Shown piece by piece: positions 8,546 through 17,997 of a stretch of DNA of 64,000 nucleotides. Source of the DNA: an uncultured bacterium (lineage in GTDB: Bacteria > Bacillota > Clostridia > Lachnospirales > Lachnospiraceae); contig CAMSTY010000001.1 of the NCBI GenBank assembly GCA_947063875.1, positions 48,790 through 112,789 of the forward strand, in the 5' to 3' direction. Positions within the stretch are counted from its first letter, which is position 1. Each line of letters begins with the position of its first letter. The notes below the pieces were generated by a model. It did not search any database, was not told where the DNA came from, and saw only the letters and a program-made list of their open reading frames with translations. The position numbers and the translations under genes were made by a program.

Positions 8546-10459
8546 ATGCGGCAGTATAAGATTGACAACATGGACAGAAAAGCATATCCATTCGGACTCA
8601 CAAATGTAGCTGGGGGGATTCATGTCTCGGTAGCGGCAGAAGCAGAAAATTGCAATCTGGTATTATTTTTGCCGACAGCGTCCCATGTGGGCGGCGGTGA
8701 GGAAACGGACGGACAGATAGCAGTGCGGATTCCGTTTCCGAAGGAAAGGCGGACGGGCAATGTCTGGGAGATGACAGTGCTGGGCAAGGATTTGGAACGT
8801 ATGGAGTATGCTTTTGAGGCAGATGGAAAATTTTTTCCTGATCCATACGGGCATACATTTACCGGACAGGAAGAATGGGGCAGGGAGGATCAGGTTCAGG
8901 CTTTGCTGCGTTCTCCGGTACGGCAGGAAGATTTTGACTGGGAAGGCGATGCGCCTTTGCATATCCCTTATGAAGAATGTATTGTGTATCGGGTCCATGT
9001 GCGCGGATTTACCAGGCATTCTTCATCGAAAGTGAAGGATAAGGGGACCTTCCGGGGGATTGTACAGAAGATTCCTTATCTGAAAGAACTGGGGATCACC
9101 ACCTTGGAACTGATGCCGGCGGCGGAATTTTCTGAGGTGATGGTAAAGGCATATCCCGATGGTCCGGCCCGGGAAAAAACGGCGGATGGGCGGCTGAATT
9201 ACTGGGGTTATGGCCCGGCGCTTCAGGGGGCGCCCAAGGCTTCCTATGCGGGGAAAAAACGGCGGCCGGACCTGGAACTGAAAAATCTGGTAAAAGAGTT
9301 GCACCGGGCAGGGATCGAACTGGTGGCGGAACTTTTCTTTACCGGGGAAGAATCTCCGGCTTATGTTTTGGATATGGTGCGTCGCTGGGTGCGGGAATAT
9401 CACTTGGACGGCGTTCATCTGACCGGGAATGCGCCGCTGACGCTGCTGGCGCGGGACCCCTATCTGGCAGGGAGTAAGCTTTGGGCTCCTTTCTGGGAGG
9501 ATGGGGAAGAGCAGTCGCGGCAGAAAAGCCTGGGAGAATACAATGACGGTTTTCTTATTGATATGCGCAGGGTTCTGAAGGGAGACGAGGGGCAGATGAA
9601 TTCGCTGGCCCTTCGCAGCAGGCGCAATCCGGCGGGGCATGGCGTGATTAACTATATGGCGAATACGAACGGCCTGACTCTGATGGACCTGGTTTGTTAT
9701 GAGCAGAAGCACAACGAAGGAAACGGGGAGAACAATCAGGATGGCAGCGATTTCAATTACAGCTGGAATTGCGGTGTAGAGGGACCGGCAAGAAAGAAAA
9801 AGGTAGTGGAACTGAGAAAAAAGCAGCTGCGCAACGCCTGCCTTTTGCTGTTTTTGAGTCAGGGAACCCCTCTTTTGATGGCAGGGGATGAGTTTGGCAA
9901 TTCTCAGAGCGGCAATAATAATGCTTACTGCCAGGACAATGCCATTTCCTGGCTGAACTGGAATCTGCTAAAGAGCAATCAGGATCTGTTTCAGTTTGTA
10001 AAATATGTGATTGCATTTCGCAAGGAGCATCCGGTGTTTCACAGGAGCGAGCAGCCGCGGATGATGGATTATCAGATGTGCGGTTTTCCGGATGTATCTT
10101 ATCATGGGATTCGGGCCTGGGTGCCGGAGTTTGACAATTTCCGCCGTCAGCTGGGGATTTTATACTGCGGAAAATATGGGAAGAAAGCGGACGGGACAGA
10201 GGATGATAATTTTTTTGCGGCATATAATATGCATTGGGAGCCGCATGAGTTTGCTCTTCCTCATTTGCCGAAGGGGTTTTGCTGGCATGTGGCGTTTGAC
10301 ACTGCCGCCAGCGAAAACAATGGTTACTTTGAACCGGGAAGCGAACCAAAGGCAGAAAGCCAGAAACGGATTATGGTGGAACCGCGGTCAATCCGGGTGC
10401 TGATCGGAAAAGCAGAAGAAAAAGAAGCACAGCAGGAGGAACGGGATGCACACGTTTGA
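8546..10459 (+). CDS. GlgX-like GH13 family protein, probable catalytically dead pseudoenzyme
   Basis: 637 residues laid out like glycogen debranching enzyme: N-terminal CBM48-like sheet domain (about 1-125), a (beta/alpha)8 barrel, and a C-terminal domain. The family signatures KHNEGNGENNQDG and GNNNAYCQDNAISWLNW are present. All four GH13 active-site regions are changed: region I DVVxNH reads AELFFT (from Ala261), region II DGFRFD reads DGVHLT with Thr293 at the nucleophile position, region III Glu is Pro315, and region IV His-Asp is Thr374-Asn375. It may bind alpha-glucan without cutting it. The 3' end overlaps mazG by 14 bp. An alternative ATG at 8570 is possible. Confidence 0.85.
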   Translation: MRQYKIDNMDRKAYPFGLTNVAGGIHVSVAAEAENCNLVLFLPTASHVGGGEETDGQIAVRIPFPKERRTGNVWEMTVLGKDLERMEYAFEADGKFFPDPYGHTFTGQEEWGREDQVQALLRSPVRQEDFDWEGDAPLHIPYEECIVYRVHVRGFTRHSSSKVKDKGTFRGIVQKIPYLKELGITTLELMPAAEFSEVMVKAYPDGPAREKTADGRLNYWGYGPALQGAPKASYAGKKRRPDLELKNLVKELHRAGIELVAELFFTGEESPAYVLDMVRRWVREYHLDGVHLTGNAPLTLLARDPYLAGSKLWAPFWEDGEEQSRQKSLGEYNDGFLIDMRRVLKGDEGQMNSLALRSRRNPAGHGVINYMANTNGLTLMDLVCYEQKHNEGNGENNQDGSDFNYSWNCGVEGPARKKKVVELRKKQLRNACLLLFLSQGTPLLMAGDEFGNSQSGNNNAYCQDNAISWLNWNLLKSNQDLFQFVKYVIAFRKEHPVFHRSEQPRMMDYQMCGFPDVSYHGIRAWVPEFDNFRRQLGILYCGKYGKKADGTEDDNFFAAYNMHWEPHEFALPHLPKGFCWHVAFDTAASENNGYFEPGSEPKAESQKRIMVEPRSIRVLIGKAEEKEAQQEERDAHV

Positions 10460-10826
10460 GGAACTGATATCGGTGGTGGAAACGCTGCGCTCGGAAAATG
10501 GCTGTCCCTGGGACAAAGAACAGACGTTCGAGAGCCTGAAACCCTGCCTCTTGGAAGAGGCAGGGGAGGTTGTGGAAGCCATTGACAAAAAAGACAGGGA
10601 GAACCTGTGTGAAGAACTGGGGGATCTTCTTTTCCATGTGCTGATTTACAGCCAGATCGCCAAAGAACAGGGATATTTCCGGCTGGAGGACGTAGTGGAT
10701 GGAATATGTGAAAAAATGATCCGGCGCCACCCCCATGTATTTGGCGAGACAGGGCCGCTTTCGCCGGAAGAAAGCCGGAATCTTTGGAACGAGATTAAAA
10801 AGCAGGAAAAAAGCAAAAAACCTTGA
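10446..10826 (+). CDS. mazG: MazG nucleoside triphosphate pyrophosphohydrolase, single-domain
   Basis: 126-residue all-alpha NTP pyrophosphohydrolase that hydrolyses (d)NTPs to monophosphates, a housecleaning role. The metal-binding motif LLEEAGEVVEAID (about residues 37-49) and the partner CEELGDLLFHV (about 58-68) are intact, as is the NGCPWD signature. It is a single domain, shorter than the two-domain E. coli MazG (about 263 residues) and the B. subtilis YabN fusion. The start overlaps the preceding gene by 14 bp with AGGAGGAACGGG upstream. It begins the conserved mazG-to-ftsH block. Confidence 0.93.
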   Translation: MHTFEELISVVETLRSENGCPWDKEQTFESLKPCLLEEAGEVVEAIDKKDRENLCEELGDLLFHVLIYSQIAKEQGYFRLEDVVDGICEKMIRRHPHVFGETGPLSPEESRNLWNEIKKQEKSKKP

Positions 10827-10851
10827 CAAACAGTAGCAAAACAGATATAAA
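10823..10851 (+). promoter_or_regulatory. SigA-type promoter for hup
   Basis: TTGACA at 10823-10828 and TATAAA at 10846-10851 with a 17-bp spacer. The -35 overlaps the mazG stop. A strong promoter fits the high expression expected for HU. Confidence 0.8.
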
Positions 10852-10917
10852 TTGTAGAGTATACTATTTCAAAGGTGCAGCAAGGGTTGTGCCAGACGAT
10901 TTCAGGAGGAATAATCA

Positions 10918-11192
10918 TGAATAAAACAGAATTAGTAACAGCAATTGCAGAACAGGCAGAAATCTCCAAGAAGGATGCGGAGGCGGCATTGAAGGCATTT
11001 GCTGATGTTGTGTCTGCTGCTTTGAAGAATGGCGATAAGGTGCAGCTGGTTGGTTTTGGTACTTTTGAGGTGTCTGAGAGAGCGGCAAGAGAGGGAAGAA
11101 ATCCCCGGACCGGCGAGACAATGCCGATCAAGGCCTGCAAGAGCCCGAAGTTCAAACCGGGTAAAGCATTAAAGGATATGGTAAACGAATAA
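10918..11192 (+). CDS. hup: HU family DNA-binding protein
   Basis: 91-residue histone-like nucleoid protein that bends DNA as a dimer. It starts [35 protein letters not shown] is the HU signature and beta-arm, and it ends in [15 protein letters not shown] 10918 has AGGAGG 7 bp upstream; an upstream in-frame codon at 10875 would add 14 atypical residues and is rejected. It sits between mazG and rqcP with its own promoter. Confidence 0.97.
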
Positions 11193-11195
11193 TTT

Positions 11196-11435
11196 ATGAG
11201 ACTAGACAAATATCTGAAAGTTTCCCGCCTGATCAAACGTCGTACCGTGGCCAATGAGGCCTGTGACGCAGGGCGGGTTTTGGTCAATGATAAGCCTGCC
11301 AAGGCGTCGGTGAGCGTGAAGGCAGGAGATATCATAGAGATACAATTTGGGACCAGTTCGGTGAAGGTAGAGGTACTGGATGTCCAGGAGACGGTCCGCA
11401 AGGATGACGCAAAGGAATTGTACCGGTATTTATAA
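11196..11435 (+). CDS. rqcP: S4-domain RNA-binding protein RqcP (YabO)
   Basis: 79-residue S4 RNA-binding protein. MRLDKYLKVSRLIKRR and AGRVLVNDKPAKAS form the S4 fold. In B. subtilis this protein binds 50S subunits and drives alanine tailing during ribosome quality control. It begins 3 bp after hup, so it is probably co-transcribed with hup and the sporulation genes downstream. The start context lacks a strong Shine-Dalgarno, consistent with translational coupling. Confidence 0.93.
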   Translation: MRLDKYLKVSRLIKRRTVANEACDAGRVLVNDKPAKASVSVKAGDIIEIQFGTSSVKVEVLDVQETVRKDDAKELYRYL

Positions 11436-11504
11436 AAGTCATAAGGAAAGAGATCTTCTCATATATTGAAATCAGGTGTTTCATATAGCAGGAGGTCTTT
11501 TTGC

Positions 11505-11789
11505 ATGGAGGAAAAATCGGGAAACCGTCCCCATACCTGTTTTCTGCAGAACCGTGCGGCAGCCAATCTGACAGGGGTGCGGGAGGTAGTGGCATTTGAT
11601 GAAAACCAGGTGGTTATGGACACAGATCTGGGACTTTTGACCCTGAAAGGAAAGGATCTGCATGTCAGCCGTCTTTTGGTGGAAAAAGGGGAAGTGGATG
11701 TCACGGGGACCGTGGACAGTATGACCTATTCCTCCAATGAGGCATACCGCAAAGCAGGGCAGTCCTTTTTGGTCCGCCTATTCAAGTGA
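11505..11789 (+). CDS. yabP: Sporulation protein YabP
   Basis: 94-residue protein of the YabP/YqfC family, required for normal sporulation in B. subtilis. NRAAANLTGVREVVAFDE and LLTLKGKDLHVSRL are family features; the protein is all-beta. ATG 11505 is preceded by AGGAGG; a TTG at 11466 would add 13 residues and lacks support. It follows rqcP and precedes yabQ as in B. subtilis. Confidence 0.9.
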   Translation: MEEKSGNRPHTCFLQNRAAANLTGVREVVAFDENQVVMDTDLGLLTLKGKDLHVSRLLVEKGEVDVTGTVDSMTYSSNEAYRKAGQSFLVRLFK

Positions 11790-11807
11790 GGGGGCGAGGA
11801 ATCAGGC

Positions 11808-12152
11808 ATGAGCCCCAATATTCAATTTGAAGCCAGATTGCTTGTGACGGGAGCAGCTGCCGGTGTCGGCCTGATGGTGTTATACGACTTGCTGCGCTTA
11901 TTCCGTAAGCTGGTACCTCACGGATGGCTCTGGATCGGCATGGAAGATCTGAGCTATTGGATTTTTGCTGGTTTTGCGGTTTTTTATCTGTTGTATCGGG
12001 AAAATGACGGAGCATTACGGTTGTACGTGATAGGCATGGTGTTCCTAAGTATGATAGCCTATGAGCGGGTGTCTGGCACATTATTCCGAAAGGTGTTGAA
12101 AAAGGTCGGCAGATGCTTTAAAATAGGGATATCAAAACAGAACCAAAGATGA
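11808..12152 (+). CDS. yabQ: Spore cortex biosynthesis protein YabQ
   Basis: 114-residue membrane protein with about three hydrophobic segments: residues 9-30, 41-62 and 70-88. VLYDLLRLFRKLVPH and DLSYWIFAGFAVFYLLY fit the YabQ family, needed for cortex formation. It is shorter than the roughly 210-residue B. subtilis protein, matching only its membrane part. Placement between yabP and divIC supports the call. AGGGGGCGAGG precedes the start. Confidence 0.85.
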   Translation: MSPNIQFEARLLVTGAAAGVGLMVLYDLLRLFRKLVPHGWLWIGMEDLSYWIFAGFAVFYLLYRENDGALRLYVIGMVFLSMIAYERVSGTLFRKVLKKVGRCFKIGISKQNQR

Positions 12153-12186
12153 ACGGCAGCATGGTTGGATCGAAGCAGGTGAGTAT

Positions 12187-12522
12187 ATGAAAACAAATGG
12201 CAGCATGGGCAGGAAGGCAAAAAAAAGAAAAAAGGATCGCTGGGGTAACCGTATGGCCATTTTGGGCGTTACACTGGTAGTGTTTTGCCTGGGAGTCGTG
12301 GTCAATGTCAGGATTACATCCATGGAGAAGAGAGACCTGGAGTACCAGGAGAGGGAAATGCTGCTTCAGCAGCAATATGACAAGGAACTCAGCCGGGCGG
12401 AAGATTTAAAGGACTATGAGGTTTATGTGCAGACAAAGCAATATGTGGAAGAGGTGGCGAAACAGAAGCTTGGCCTGGTCAAACCAGATGAGATTTTGCT
12501 AAAGCCAGTTCCCAAGAATTGA
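12187..12522 (+). CDS. divIC: Septum formation initiator, DivIC/FtsB family
   Basis: 111-residue bitopic division protein. A basic N-terminus (KAKKRKKDRWGNR) is followed by one membrane helix (about residues 26-44) and a coiled coil (about 46-85), then the conserved YVEEVAKQKLGLVKPDEIL tail. DivIC pairs with FtsL and DivIB in the divisome. Position downstream of yabQ is conserved across Firmicutes. Confidence 0.92.
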   Translation: MKTNGSMGRKAKKRKKDRWGNRMAILGVTLVVFCLGVVVNVRITSMEKRDLEYQEREMLLQQQYDKELSRAEDLKDYEVYVQTKQYVEEVAKQKLGLVKPDEILLKPVPKN

Positions 12523-12603
12523 TTTTGTACGAGAAATAAAAATAAGATGACGGGCATACAATCCCTTCCTGCCGCATATAATGTGGTTTAGGAGGGGATT
12601 TTT

Positions 12604-14010
12604 GTGTGGAGACGAACAAAACGCCGCGATATGGCGGATGTAAATGTATATACGGCTGCCCGTTTGGAGGAGATGGCGCGTTCTCTCGGACTTTTGGCAA
12701 AATCCTGCCAGGATGATCTGGAGGACAACCGGGGCCTGACAAAGGAGGATGCCCTGGCGGCGATGCAGATGTCGGCAGCCATGGTGTGCGGCGGGTGCAG
12801 CCGCTGCAATCTGTACCACGACAGCAAGAAAGAAGACAGCTATTATTTGTATTACCTTTTGCGGGCGTTTGAGCAGAAGGGGAAGGTTGAATTTGAGGAC
12901 ATGCCTCGTTTTTTTATGGAAACCTGCAGGAGGCGGGAGGCTTATGTAGGACAGCTGAACCGAAATCTGGGACGAGCCACTATGAACCTGGAGTGGAAAA
13001 ACCGTTTTCTGGAAAGCCGCGATACGGTGATGGTGCAGTTTCGGGAACTGGCTGTAATCCTGGAAGAATTTGCCCACCAAATGGAGCAGGCGTCAGATAT
13101 TACGGACAGTAAGGGGGAAGCAGTGAAGAGGGTGTTCCGGCAGCATCACATGCTGGTGGAGAACCTGCTGCTTTTGGAGCATGAGAACCGTCAGAGGGAG
13201 GCGTATCTGACCATGCGTACGCTCAACGGCCGGTGCGTGACGGCGAGAGAGGCCGCAGAGATCCTGGGACAGGCGATGGGCAACAAGGGCTGGTATGCGC
13301 CAAAGGATACCCGGGCGCTGGTGACAAAACAGACGGCAACCATTCATTTTTCCGAGGCGGGGAGGTATCGGATGATGTATGGCATTGCACGGCAGCCAAG
13401 GGAAGGAGAAACGTTTTCCGGCGATAACTTCACCTATTCGGAAGAGGTTCCCGGCCAGGTGATTTTAAGTATGTCGGACGGGATGGGGAGCGGGGAACAG
13501 GCATCCGCCGAGAGCAGACGGGTAGTGGAATTGGCGCAGCAGCTTTTGGAAACCGGTTTTTCGGCGCGGGCAGCGCTTAAGATGGTCAATACGGTACTCA
13601 TGCTGACCGGAGAGCAGCAGCATCCGGCGACGTTTGACCTGTGCTGTGTGGATCTTCATACCGGAGTGCTGGAGGCGATGAAAATGGGGGCAGTGGCAAC
13701 ATTTATTTTAAGCGGAAACGGGGTGGAGATCTTGGAGGCCGGAGAGGTGCCGGCCGGAATAATCGGGAACGTGGAGCCGGTATTGCTGTCCAAAAAACTC
13801 TGGGATGGCGACCGGGTGGTTATGGTGACGGACGGTGTACTGGAGGCGTGTCCGGGAGAGGACAAGGAAGGCAGCCTCAAAGAGTACATAGAAAGCATGG
13901 AAGTGCACAGCGTACAGGAAATGGCGGAGGAGATCCTGGAATTTGCCTGCCAGGAAGAGAAAGCGCGGGATGATATGACGGTGTTGGTGGGAGGAATCTG
14001 GAGACGCTAA
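12604..14010 (+). CDS. SpoIIE-like PP2C phosphatase without the membrane domain
   Basis: 468-residue protein at the spoIIE position before tilS. The C-terminal half (about 250-468) is a PP2C/SpoIIE phosphatase with MSDGMGSGEQAS, VTDGVLEA and a final ARDDMTVLVGGI containing the metal-binding aspartates. The N-terminal half has a cysteine cluster (CGGCSRCNLYH) and helices, as in the middle part of SpoIIE. B. subtilis SpoIIE is about 827 residues with ten membrane helices; none are visible here. The family dephosphorylates SpoIIAA to activate SigF. GTG start 12604 has GGAGGGG 6 bp upstream; an ATG at 12631 has no site. Confidence 0.85.
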   Translation: MWRRTKRRDMADVNVYTAARLEEMARSLGLLAKSCQDDLEDNRGLTKEDALAAMQMSAAMVCGGCSRCNLYHDSKKEDSYYLYYLLRAFEQKGKVEFEDMPRFFMETCRRREAYVGQLNRNLGRATMNLEWKNRFLESRDTVMVQFRELAVILEEFAHQMEQASDITDSKGEAVKRVFRQHHMLVENLLLLEHENRQREAYLTMRTLNGRCVTAREAAEILGQAMGNKGWYAPKDTRALVTKQTATIHFSEAGRYRMMYGIARQPREGETFSGDNFTYSEEVPGQVILSMSDGMGSGEQASAESRRVVELAQQLLETGFSARAALKMVNTVLMLTGEQQHPATFDLCCVDLHTGVLEAMKMGAVATFILSGNGVEILEAGEVPAGIIGNVEPVLLSKKLWDGDRVVMVTDGVLEACPGEDKEGSLKEYIESMEVHSVQEMAEEILEFACQEEKARDDMTVLVGGIWRR

Positions 14011-14040
14011 AAAAGAGTTCGCACAGCGAGCTCTTTTTTT
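14011..14040 (+). terminator. Intrinsic terminator after the spoIIE-like gene
   Basis: AAAAGAGTTCGC (14011-14022) pairs with GCGAGCTCTTTT (14026-14037), followed by further T residues. Confidence 0.8.
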
Positions 14041-14109
14041 GGCGGATTCACTTGCAGGGGAGAGGAAATACAGGTATAGTTAAAGGCAGAAAACGGCAGG
14101 AGGGACGGA

Positions 14110-15612
14110 ATGCAGGAAAAGGTGTGGAAGTTTATAAGGGCCCACGAAATGCTGAAGCCAGATGACCGGGTGGCAGTGGCGGTGTCAGGAGGGGCGGATT
14201 CGGTCTGCCTGCTGATGCTGCTGGCAGAAAATGCGATCCACCTGCAGCTTCGGGCCATTCATGTGCATCATGGGATTCGGGGGCAGGAAGCGGACCGGGA
14301 TGCGGCATTTGTGGAGGAACTCTGCAGACGTCTGGGGATCTGGCAAAAAACCGTATACCGAAACGTGCCGCAATATGCAAGGGAACAGGGGATGTCTACA
14401 GAAGAGGCGGCTCGAATCCTTCGCTATGAGACGCTGGAGGAGGAAGCCGGGATTTGGGAACAGGAAGAGGGGGAGGAGCCGCCGGTGCGGATTGCCGTGG
14501 CGCATCACCAGGACGACAATGCAGAGACGATCCTGCATCATTTGTTCCGGGGAAGCGGGCTGAAAGGCCTGGCCGGGATGCAGCCGGTGCAGGGGAGGCG
14601 GATTCGGCCGCTTCTGGCAGTGAGGCGGCAAGAGATCTTGGAATATCTGAAGTCGAACGGGGCGGAATGGAAGGAGGACTCCACCAATGAGTCCCAGGAA
14701 TACACCAGAAATCGAATCCGCAGAAACCTGATTCCTTGTCTGACCGGACAGATCAATGAGCGGGCAGTGGAAAATGTGATCCATGCCGGGATGATTTTTG
14801 GGCAAGCGGATGATTATCTGCAAAAACAGGCAAAAAGGGTATGGGAGCAGTGCAAAAGGACGGGGAAAAGGGCAGGGAAGGCCGGTGAGGAAATCGTATG
14901 GGCATCCATGGACGTACAGGTATTGAAAGAACAGGAACCGATTCTTCGTATTTACCTCATTCGGGAGATGCTGGCTGCTGCTGCGGCCGGGCATAAAGAC
15001 ATTACCGCCAGACATCTGGAGCAGATCGGGCGGCTGGCAGATTCGGCGGTTGGAAAAAGCCTGGATTTACCCGGATTTGTGCGGGCATTCCGCAGCTACC
15101 AGGAAATTGGCATTGAAAACCATAGCGGACAAGATGCCCAGACAGATATCCTTCGTACAGAAGGAAATGAGGAGGCAGCGGCGCTTTTGGTTCCGGGAAA
15201 GGTCTCTTTTATGTCCCAAACCATGATTTGCACCGTGTTTCCCTGGGAGAAAGGGGCAGAAATTCCGAAAAAAGAGTATACGAAATGGTTCGATTATGAT
15301 AAAATAAAAGATACGTTGTCTGTCCGGCACCGGCGGCCAGGAGATTTTATGACGCTGCCGGGAGGCGGGCGTAAGACATTGAAGCGGTTTCTGATTGATG
15401 AGAAGGTTCCCCGGGAGCGGCGGGATGAGATCTGGGTGCTGGCGGAGGGGAGCCATGTGCTCTGGGTGGTCGGATATCGGATCAGTGAATATTATAAGAT
15501 TGTGGAAGAGACGCACACGATATTGCAGGTGGATTTTTACGGAGGAAAAGCATATGGCAGACAAGATCCGGGTACTATTGTCAGAAGAGGAAGTGAATCG
15601 GAGAATCAGTGA
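14110..15612 (+). CDS. tilS: tRNA(Ile)-lysidine synthase
   Basis: 500-residue PP-loop ATPase that converts C34 of the CAU-anticodon tRNA-Ile to lysidine, switching its decoding to AUA. The P-loop VSGGADS is near residue 26; AVAHHQDDNAETILHHLFRGSGLKGLAGM is the family core (about 131-160), and the C-terminal TilS domain (RRPGDFMTLPGGGRKTLKRF) is present. AGGAGGGACGG precedes the ATG. The last 59 bp overlap hpt, so the two are translationally linked. Confidence 0.96.
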   Translation: MQEKVWKFIRAHEMLKPDDRVAVAVSGGADSVCLLMLLAENAIHLQLRAIHVHHGIRGQEADRDAAFVEELCRRLGIWQKTVYRNVPQYAREQGMSTEEAARILRYETLEEEAGIWEQEEGEEPPVRIAVAHHQDDNAETILHHLFRGSGLKGLAGMQPVQGRRIRPLLAVRRQEILEYLKSNGAEWKEDSTNESQEYTRNRIRRNLIPCLTGQINERAVENVIHAGMIFGQADDYLQKQAKRVWEQCKRTGKRAGKAGEEIVWASMDVQVLKEQEPILRIYLIREMLAAAAAGHKDITARHLEQIGRLADSAVGKSLDLPGFVRAFRSYQEIGIENHSGQDAQTDILRTEGNEEAAALLVPGKVSFMSQTMICTVFPWEKGAEIPKKEYTKWFDYDKIKDTLSVRHRRPGDFMTLPGGGRKTLKRFLIDEKVPRERRDEIWVLAEGSHVLWVVGYRISEYYKIVEETHTILQVDFYGGKAYGRQDPGTIVRRGSESENQ

Positions 15613-16078
15613 GGTTGCAGGGCAGATCAGCAGGGATTATGAAGGGAAGGAACTTCATTTGATCTGTATCTTAAAGGGCGGTGTGTTTTTTACCTGTGAA
15701 CTGGCTAAGCGGCTGACAGTGCCGGTCAGCCTGGATTTTATGTCGGTATCCAGTTATGGGGATGATACGAAGTCAAGCGGGGTGGTCCGCATCGTCAAAG
15801 ACCTGGATGAACCATTAAAGGATAAGAATGTGCTGATTGTGGAAGATATCATTGATTCCGGACGGACCCTATCCTATCTTATGGAGGTGCTAAAGCAGCG
15901 GGAGCCGGCCGGCATTCGTCTGTGCACCCTTCTGGATAAGCCGGAACGCCGTGTCAAGAAACAGGTCAAGGTGGACTATACCTGTTTTACAATCCCGGAT
16001 GAGTTCGTGGTAGGATATGGGTTGGATTATGCGCAGAAGTACCGGAATCTGCCCTATATCGGCGTGGTGGAATTCTAA
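15554..16078 (+). CDS. hpt: Hypoxanthine phosphoribosyltransferase
   Basis: 174-residue purine salvage enzyme making IMP or GMP from the free base and PRPP. The PRPP loop [14 protein letters not shown] is near residues 95-108 and the end [20 protein letters not shown] is diagnostic. Start ATG 15554 lies inside the end of tilS with GGAGG at 15541-15545; upstream in-frame codons extend the frame but belong to no known HPRT. In Firmicutes it is always between tilS and ftsH. Confidence 0.96.
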   Translation: MADKIRVLLSEEEVNRRISEVAGQISRDYEGKELHLICILKGGVFFTCELAKRLTVPVSLDFMSVSSYGDDTKSSGVVRIVKDLDEPLKDKNVLIVEDIIDSGRTLSYLMEVLKQREPAGIRLCTLLDKPERRVKKQVKVDYTCFTIPDEFVVGYGLDYAQKYRNLPYIGVVEF

Positions 16079-16083
16079 ACCAA

Positions 16084-16155
16084 ACGACCGGGCAAATACC
16101 CGGCAGGCGCTCTGGCGCCATATTAACTGGCGGCCGTATTCAAAAACGGCGGCAA
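16084..16155 (+). promoter_or_regulatory. Series of small hairpins in the hpt-ftsH gap
   Basis: Three adjacent inverted repeats lie between hpt and ftsH: CCGGGcaaataCCCGG, GGCGCtctGGCGCC and GCGGCCGTattcaaaaACGGC(G). None has a T-run, so they are not simple terminators. They may set mRNA stability or ftsH translation. No known riboswitch class is recognised. Confidence 0.4.
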
Positions 16156-16170
16156 ACAAGGAGGCAACAA

Positions 16171-17997
16171 GTGAGACAACAGACGTTTAGAGGGACCGGA
16201 ATCCTGCTTTTGGCATTGGTTCTGGTGGCGATGCTCTGGTTTACGCAGGCCCTGCAGGGAGGCGGCCAGACACGGCTGAGCAATCAGGCATTTATGCAGG
16301 TTCTGGATGATGCGGCTATTACTCAGGTTACGATCAACCAGAATGAGCAGGCGCCTACCGGCGAGGTGGTGTTTTTGATCGGAGATCAGGAATATACTGC
16401 CTATGTGTCAGATGTCAATGAGGCGAGGAAGCTTCTGGAAGATCGGGACATCGATTATCTGATGAATGATGTGCCCCAGGGCAATTACTGGATCAGCGTG
16501 ATTTTGCCGGTGGGAATATCCGTGGCGATGGCGGTGGTGCTGATTATTATGATGAGCATGAGGGCAAGCGCCAGCAGCGGGGCCAATGCCCGGATGATGA
16601 ATTTCGGGAAAAGCCGCGCCCGGATGATTCGCAGCAGTCTGGTGAATTTTAAGAGTGTTGCGGGCCTGAGGGAGGAAAAGGAAGACCTGGAAGAGATGGT
16701 GGATTTTCTGCGTAACCCTCAGAAATATACCAGTGTCGGGGCCCGCATTCCCAAAGGGGTAATCCTGGTAGGGCCTCCCGGAACCGGAAAGACCATGCTG
16801 GCGAAGGCGGTAGCCGGTGAGGCGGGAGTGCCGTTTTTCAGCATTTCCGGTTCGGATTTTGTGGAGATGTATGTAGGCGTGGGAGCATCCCGGGTGAGAG
16901 ACTTGTTTGAGGATGCCAAGAAGAACGCTCCCTGTATTGTGTTTATCGATGAGATTGATGCGGTGGCACGGCGCCGGGGGACCGGCATGGGCGGCGGGCA
17001 TGATGAGAGGGAGCAGACCCTGAATCAGCTGCTGGTAGAGATGGACGGTTTTGGCATTAATGAGGGCATTATTGTCATGGCGGCGACAAACCGGGTGGAT
17101 ATTCTGGACCCGGCGATCTTAAGGCCGGGACGTTTTGACCGCAAAGTAGCGGTGGGCCGCCCGGATGTGAAAGGCCGGGAGGAGATTTTAAAGGTGCATT
17201 CCCGGCAGAAGCCTCTGGCAGAGGAGGTGGACTTGACGCGGGTGGCCAGGACCACTTCCGGTTTTACCGGCGCAGACTTGGAAAATCTGATGAATGAAGC
17301 GGCGATTAACGCGGCGAAAGATAACCGTTCTTTTATCCTGCAGTCCGATGTTGACCGGGCTTTTGTGAAAGTGGGAATCGGCGCGGAGAAGAAGAGCCGG
17401 GTGATTTCCGAAAAAGAAAAGCGGATTACGGCTTATCACGAAACGGGGCATGCCATTTTATTCCATGTATTGCCGGATGTGGGACCGGTGCATACGGTTT
17501 CCATCATTCCCACAGGTATCGGCGCCGCTGGCTATACCATGCCGCTCCCGAGTGAGGATGAAATGTTTAACACCAAGGGGAAGATGCTGCAGGATATCAT
17601 GGTTTCCCTGGGAGGCAGGATTGCGGAAGGGATTATTTTCGGGGATGTGACAACAGGGGCATCCCAGGATATCAAGCATGCCAGCAAAATCGCCCGCGCG
17701 ATGGTGACGAAATACGGGATGTCCGAGACCGTGGGTATGATTGATTACGGGAGCGATGAAGACGAGGTGTTCATTGGCCGTGATCTGGCGCATGCAAAGA
17801 GTTACAGCGAAGGAGTCGCTGAGGCCATTGACGCGGAGGTAAAACGGATTATTGATGAGTGCTATCAAAAGGCCGAGGCGATTATTGTACAGCACAAGGA
17901 TATCCTGGAACGGTGCTGTGAACTTCTGGTGGAAAAGGAAAAGATTGGCCAGCAGGAATTCGAGGCATTATTTGAGTCGGAAGGGGAGACCCTGTGA
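16171..17997 (+). CDS. ftsH: ATP-dependent zinc metalloprotease FtsH
   Basis: 608-residue membrane AAA+ protease for membrane-protein quality control. Two membrane helices (about 7-26 and 110-131) bracket the small extracytoplasmic domain. Walker A GPPGTGKT lies near residues 201-208, Walker [10 protein letters not shown] follows, then the SRH region [18 protein letters not shown], and the zinc site HETGH starts at His423. GTG start 16171 has AAGGAGG 6 bp upstream. It ends the conserved block. Confidence 0.97.
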   Translation: MRQQTFRGTGILLLALVLVAMLWFTQALQGGGQTRLSNQAFMQVLDDAAITQVTINQNEQAPTGEVVFLIGDQEYTAYVSDVNEARKLLEDRDIDYLMNDVPQGNYWISVILPVGISVAMAVVLIIMMSMRASASSGANARMMNFGKSRARMIRSSLVNFKSVAGLREEKEDLEEMVDFLRNPQKYTSVGARIPKGVILVGPPGTGKTMLAKAVAGEAGVPFFSISGSDFVEMYVGVGASRVRDLFEDAKKNAPCIVFIDEIDAVARRRGTGMGGGHDEREQTLNQLLVEMDGFGINEGIIVMAATNRVDILDPAILRPGRFDRKVAVGRPDVKGREEILKVHSRQKPLAEEVDLTRVARTTSGFTGADLENLMNEAAINAAKDNRSFILQSDVDRAFVKVGIGAEKKSRVISEKEKRITAYHETGHAILFHVLPDVGPVHTVSIIPTGIGAAGYTMPLPSEDEMFNTKGKMLQDIMVSLGGRIAEGIIFGDVTTGASQDIKHASKIARAMVTKYGMSETVGMIDYGSDEDEVFIGRDLAHAKSYSEGVAEAIDAEVKRIIDECYQKAEAIIVQHKDILERCCELLVEKEKIGQQEFEALFESEGETL

